Positions 63,819 to 64,000 of a stretch of 64,000 nucleotides of DNA are shown here, piece after piece. The first letter of the stretch is position 1. The number at the start of each line of letters is the position of its first letter. Where the stretch lies: positions 372,001 through 436,000 of the forward strand of contig OZ244191.1 in assembly GCA_965216745.1 (NCBI GenBank). The letters run 5' to 3'. The notes below the pieces were generated by a model that was not told the DNA's origin, did not search any database, and saw only the letters and a program-made list of their open reading frames with translations. This stretch comes from G965216745 sp965216745. Its GTDB lineage: Bacteria; Pseudomonadota; Alphaproteobacteria; Rickettsiales; Anaplasmataceae. The translations under genes were made by a program, and so were the position numbers.

Positions 63819-64000
63819 CTAGTTTTCATCTTTTATTTTATCCAAATAAAAATTTATTATATAACTTTCTGCTGAAATACACTCACCTGAATGTAATTTG
63901 TTTGGCATTTCAAATTTTCCATAACCAACTCTTTTTAATTTATTTATGCTTAGTTTCATGAATTCCATACATTTTCTGATTTCTCTATTCTTTCCTTCTT
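63819..64000 (-). CDS. Pseudouridine synthase (RsuA/RluB family), C-terminal end, cut by window edge
   Basis: The reverse strand is open from the window edge to a TAG at 63819-63821. The visible ~60 residues start EGKNREIRKCMEFMKLSINK and continue LKRVGYGKFEMP, the conserved C-terminal part of RsuA/RluB/RluE/F pseudouridine synthases (EGKxRxIRxM then RIxxGP). Which member it is cannot be told. Convergent with purB. Confidence 0.8.
   Translation of the reverse strand, partial: EGKNREIRKCMEFMKLSINKLKRVGYGKFEMPNKLHSGECISAESYIINFYLDKIKDEN

Noticed and set aside
1..64000. CRISPR arrays or insertion sequences
   Set aside because: No regularly spaced direct repeats with unique spacers and no transposase motifs were seen. 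The only large repeats are inside the 57.5-kb gene and around its promoter.

Overview
The window is AT-rich (roughly one third G+C by eye) and looks like a chromosome segment of an alphaproteobacterium, most likely an obligately intracellular member of Rickettsiales. The main evidence is a circularly permuted two-piece tmRNA gene with an alpha-type SspB adaptor beside it. A ChpT-like phosphotransferase, c-type cytochrome maturation genes (ccmB, ccmH), SURF1, nuoC and a CycM-like cytochrome c fit the same picture. Isolated gene-transfer-agent or phage-type genes (terminase large subunit, DUF2163 protein), scattered flagellar genes (flgG-flgA, fliH-fliN) and lone pathway genes such as purQ, purB, folP and metC suggest a reduced, operon-broken genome. 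A flagellated lineage such as Midichloriaceae is a reasonable guess; the sequence alone does not prove family or species.

Layout. 1-7.1 kb: RNase J (cut by the left edge), a DEDDy exonuclease, ferredoxin-NADP reductase, uvrC, icd, pdxH. 7.3-10.6 kb: a 1071-residue multi-spanning membrane protein of unknown function. 10.7-19.3 kb: folP, ccmH, a CAU tRNA, a PBP5-type carboxypeptidase, a pentapeptide-repeat protein, ssb, lipB, a TAXI substrate-binding protein, tsaD, nuoC. 19.6-23.8 kb: cytochrome c, a small exported protein coupled to a short AddA helicase, ssrA (tmRNA), sspB. 23.9-29.9 kb: a minus-strand translation block in transcription order rpmI-rplT-pheS-nusA-infB-rbfA. 30-35.2 kb: gatC, a coiled-coil protein, an RND adaptor, ChpT, a nucleotidylyltransferase, flgG-flgA. 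35.4-41.2 kb: nrdA, SURF1, an EamA transporter, a decayed region holding one large pseudogene, tRNA-Val(GAC). 41.2-57.1 kb: ccmB, dksA, purQ, terL, fliN, fliH, a methyltransferase, a pyrE-like gene, psd, dnaB, ftsA, a DUF2163 gene, rsmA, metC, prmC. 57.1-62.4 kb: a tandem duplication leading into a 1631-residue repeat protein with C-terminal membrane helices. 62.4-64 kb: purB and the end of a pseudouridine synthase gene.

Functional picture. Most genes are housekeeping (translation, ribosome rescue, repair, nucleotide metabolism, aerobic respiration with c-type cytochromes). Lineage-specific material is concentrated in three places: the membrane protein at 7.4 kb, the decayed gene at 39.5-41 kb, and the repeat protein at 57.5 kb. 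The last has a visibly duplicated promoter/start region whose first copy is now a 20-codon stub. Other points of note are a tRNA-Val whose 5' acceptor strand contains the ccmB stop codon, a phosphatidylserine decarboxylase with Ser-Ser where the family has Gly-Ser, and a 22-codon tmRNA tag ending in Ala-Thr-Ala. All family calls are from motifs read by eye; no database search was possible.
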